From: an uncultured Clostridia bacterium
GTDB lineage: Bacteria > Bacillota > Clostridia > Oscillospirales > Acutalibacteraceae
Direction: 5' to 3'
Assembly: GCA_946497265.1 (NCBI GenBank)
Contig: CAMMKL010000134.1
Location: 1-6,122 of the forward strand
Length of the DNA stretch: 6,122 nt
Part shown: positions 4,766-6,122 of the stretch, one piece after another
Layout of the letters: every line of letters starts with the position of its first letter
How positions within the stretch are numbered: position 1 is the first letter of the stretch
The notes under the pieces: generated by a model
Seen by the model: the letters and a program-made list of their open reading frames with translations, nothing else
What the model was told of the DNA's origin: nothing
Database searches by the model: none
Translations under genes and position numbers: made by a program

Positions 4766-6122
4766 TTATTCCATATTTTTGACCGCCTGGGAAAAGTCGA
4801 TACCCGCGTTATAAGAGAGAAAATGGATACCGGTTACGTTGGCCGCAGAAGCAAAATACCGTTTTTCATAGGCAATCGGATAAAAAATTGCATTGTCGCA
4901 AAGATAACGCTCAGCAGTGGCATAGGCCTGTGCCGCTTCCTCAGGGGTACGGTTCTCCGCAGCGTTTAGAAGGGCGTCAAACTCACTGCTCTGCAAGCCT
5001 GCGGGATTTTCGGGGGTTGTAGAGGCAAATAACTTCAAAAATTCGCCGGGCCCATCCTCTTGCGCACGCAGAGGCGCAAACGCAATTACATAGTCGCCTC
5101 GTTCCAGCCGGTCGGAAAGGGTGTCGGTATCGACCGGCTCCATGTTAAAGTAATAGCCAAGCTGTTTGTTCCAGATCTCCAGAAGGGTGCTAACCATTTG
5201 CCGGCTTTCCGGATCGTCCGGGCAAAGGATGGTCAGGTCGGACAGTATCGAACGGTTGGCCCCCAACTGTGAAAGCCCATCCTGAATCATGGAGCTTGTA
5301 TTTTCCGAATAGGCCGGGCTAAACCCGCTTCCGGCCTGCGGGCGGTAGGCTTGCCCGCCCAAGGTGGTTTCGGGCGGGATGATATCCGAGGCTTCTTGAT
5401 AACCTGCCGGCAAGCTCTGCATAAGGTATTCCCGGTCAATCGACTGCAGAAAGCCTTTGCGCAGGGAGAGGTTGCTGAACACGGGGGCTTGTGAAGACCC
5501 TTGCCGGGGAAGGCGCGCCTGCAGATTGAAAATAATCCCCCAGGTGGTATCTTCAAACGAAGTAATGGCAAGGCCGGCCTGCTGCGCCTCGCTCAAATAG
5601 CCGCCGGGCAGGGCGCATGCGTCTAATGTGCCGGAGGTGACGGCCTCTACCGGATTACGGTCCTCTTCTTCCCCGATGGAGAAAGAGAGAGCCAGGGGAA
5701 CCGCTTCCCGTTCGCTCCGGTAGCTTTCGCTGCGGGCAAGGGAAAGCGTGTTATTATGATCCCAGGCATACCGGTTTGCCATTTCATAAGGGCCGTTGCC
5801 CAGTATGGATTCGGTTTCCAAGCCGTACTGGCCGCGCGTATATTCAAAAAAATCCTTATTGCAGGGCATTGCGGCCGGTATCGACATTAAAGCCGGGAAA
5901 TCCTTATAGGGATATGCTAATTCGATGACAAGGGTCTGTCCCGAATCAGCGCGTACTCCCAGGTCTTCTACAGGCAGGGATCCGCTGTGTACGGCCTCTG
6001 CATTTTTAATGGCAAACAGGGTTTCGGCAGCCGGGGAATTGGTAGCCGGTTCCAAAGCGCGGCGCAAGCCATATACAAAATCCTCCGCTGTGACGGCCTC
6101 AGAGGGATGGGTAACCGTCTCG
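4766..6122 (-). CDS. ABC transporter oligopeptide-type substrate-binding protein, 5' end outside the window
   Basis: The frame is open without interruption from the right edge to the TAA at 4768-4766, giving 451 visible codons. An apparent TTG start at 6067 is internal: the codons before it read in phase as VTAEDFVYGLRRALEP (visible residues 10-25), a hallmark of the SBP family 5 (OppA/DppA) N-terminal lobe. Other family-like segments are NGPYEM, TTWGIIFNLQ, LRKGFLQSIDREYLMQ (with the usual F-x-x-A-I-D-R pattern) and the C-terminal FYPIAYEKRYF. Family members are usually about 520-560 residues, so roughly 70-100 residues, including the expected lipoprotein signal, lie beyond the edge. It would bind peptides or another small solute outside the membrane and pass it to a permease/ATPase not seen here. 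It is the first visible gene of a - strand operon with the QueG-like gene. Composition is GC-rich compared with the left half of the window. Confidence 0.9.
   Translation of the reverse strand, partial: ETVTHPSEAVTAEDFVYGLRRALEPATNSPAAETLFAIKNAEAVHSGSLPVEDLGVRADSGQTLVIELAYPYKDFPALMSIPAAMPCNKDFFEYTRGQYGLETESILGNGPYEMANRYAWDHNNTLSLARSESYRSEREAVPLALSFSIGEEEDRNPVEAVTSGTLDACALPGGYLSEAQQAGLAITSFEDTTWGIIFNLQARLPRQGSSQAPVFSNLSLRKGFLQSIDREYLMQSLPAGYQEASDIIPPETTLGGQAYRPQAGSGFSPAYSENTSSMIQDGLSQLGANRSILSDLTILCPDDPESRQMVSTLLEIWNKQLGYYFNMEPVDTDTLSDRLERGDYVIAFAPLRAQEDGPGEFLKLFASTTPENPAGLQSSEFDALLNAAENRTPEEAAQAYATAERYLCDNAIFYPIAYEKRYFASAANVTGIHFLSYNAGIDFSQAVKNME

Noticed and set aside
5060..5272. + frame of 70 codons inside the substrate-binding protein
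   Set aside because: Antisense to a continuous, family-typical reading frame; no start signal.

Overview
The window looks like a stretch of chromosome from an anaerobic Firmicute of the class Clostridia, probably a gut Oscillospiraceae/Ruminococcaceae or Lachnospiraceae relative. This is an inference from strong AGGAGG-type ribosome binding sites, a Gram-positive catabolite operator, a two-cluster iron-sulfur protein, and protein families common in that group. No rRNA, tRNA, CRISPR array, transposase or integrase is visible.

The left part (1-2065) is fairly AT-rich and holds three + strand reading frames. After a bidirectional terminator (67-94) comes a complete DUF4163/DUF3298 (RsiV/PdaC C-terminal type) protein (349-1023). 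Its ribosome binding site lies inside a predicted hairpin. Next is a small two-helix membrane protein with a bacterial PH-like domain (1312-1797). An unrecognised, slightly overlapping reading frame (1775-2065) follows, and this end may be decayed.

The middle (2066-3900) is a self-contained unit: promoter, a perfect 14-bp catabolite/LacI-type operator, a 500-residue cytoplasmic Cys-type sulfatase (2239-3741), and a strong 17-bp stem-loop downstream. The layout suggests that desulfation of an imported sulfated compound is switched by carbon source. No transporter, sulfatase-maturing enzyme or regulator gene lies in the window.

The right part (4032-6122) is on the opposite strand and clearly more GC-rich. 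It is a two-gene operon: an oligopeptide-type ABC transporter substrate-binding protein, cut by the window's right edge, followed 17 nt later by a short epoxyqueuosine-reductase-like protein with two [4Fe-4S] clusters. The two operons converge on the intergenic stem-loops at 3836-3978.

I see no unambiguous new multi-gene system. The points most worth checking are the double palindrome in the sulfatase control region, the hairpin covering the DUF3298 gene's ribosome binding site, the promoter-plus-hairpin element at 3807-3882, and the pairing of a QueG-like protein with a peptide-binding protein.
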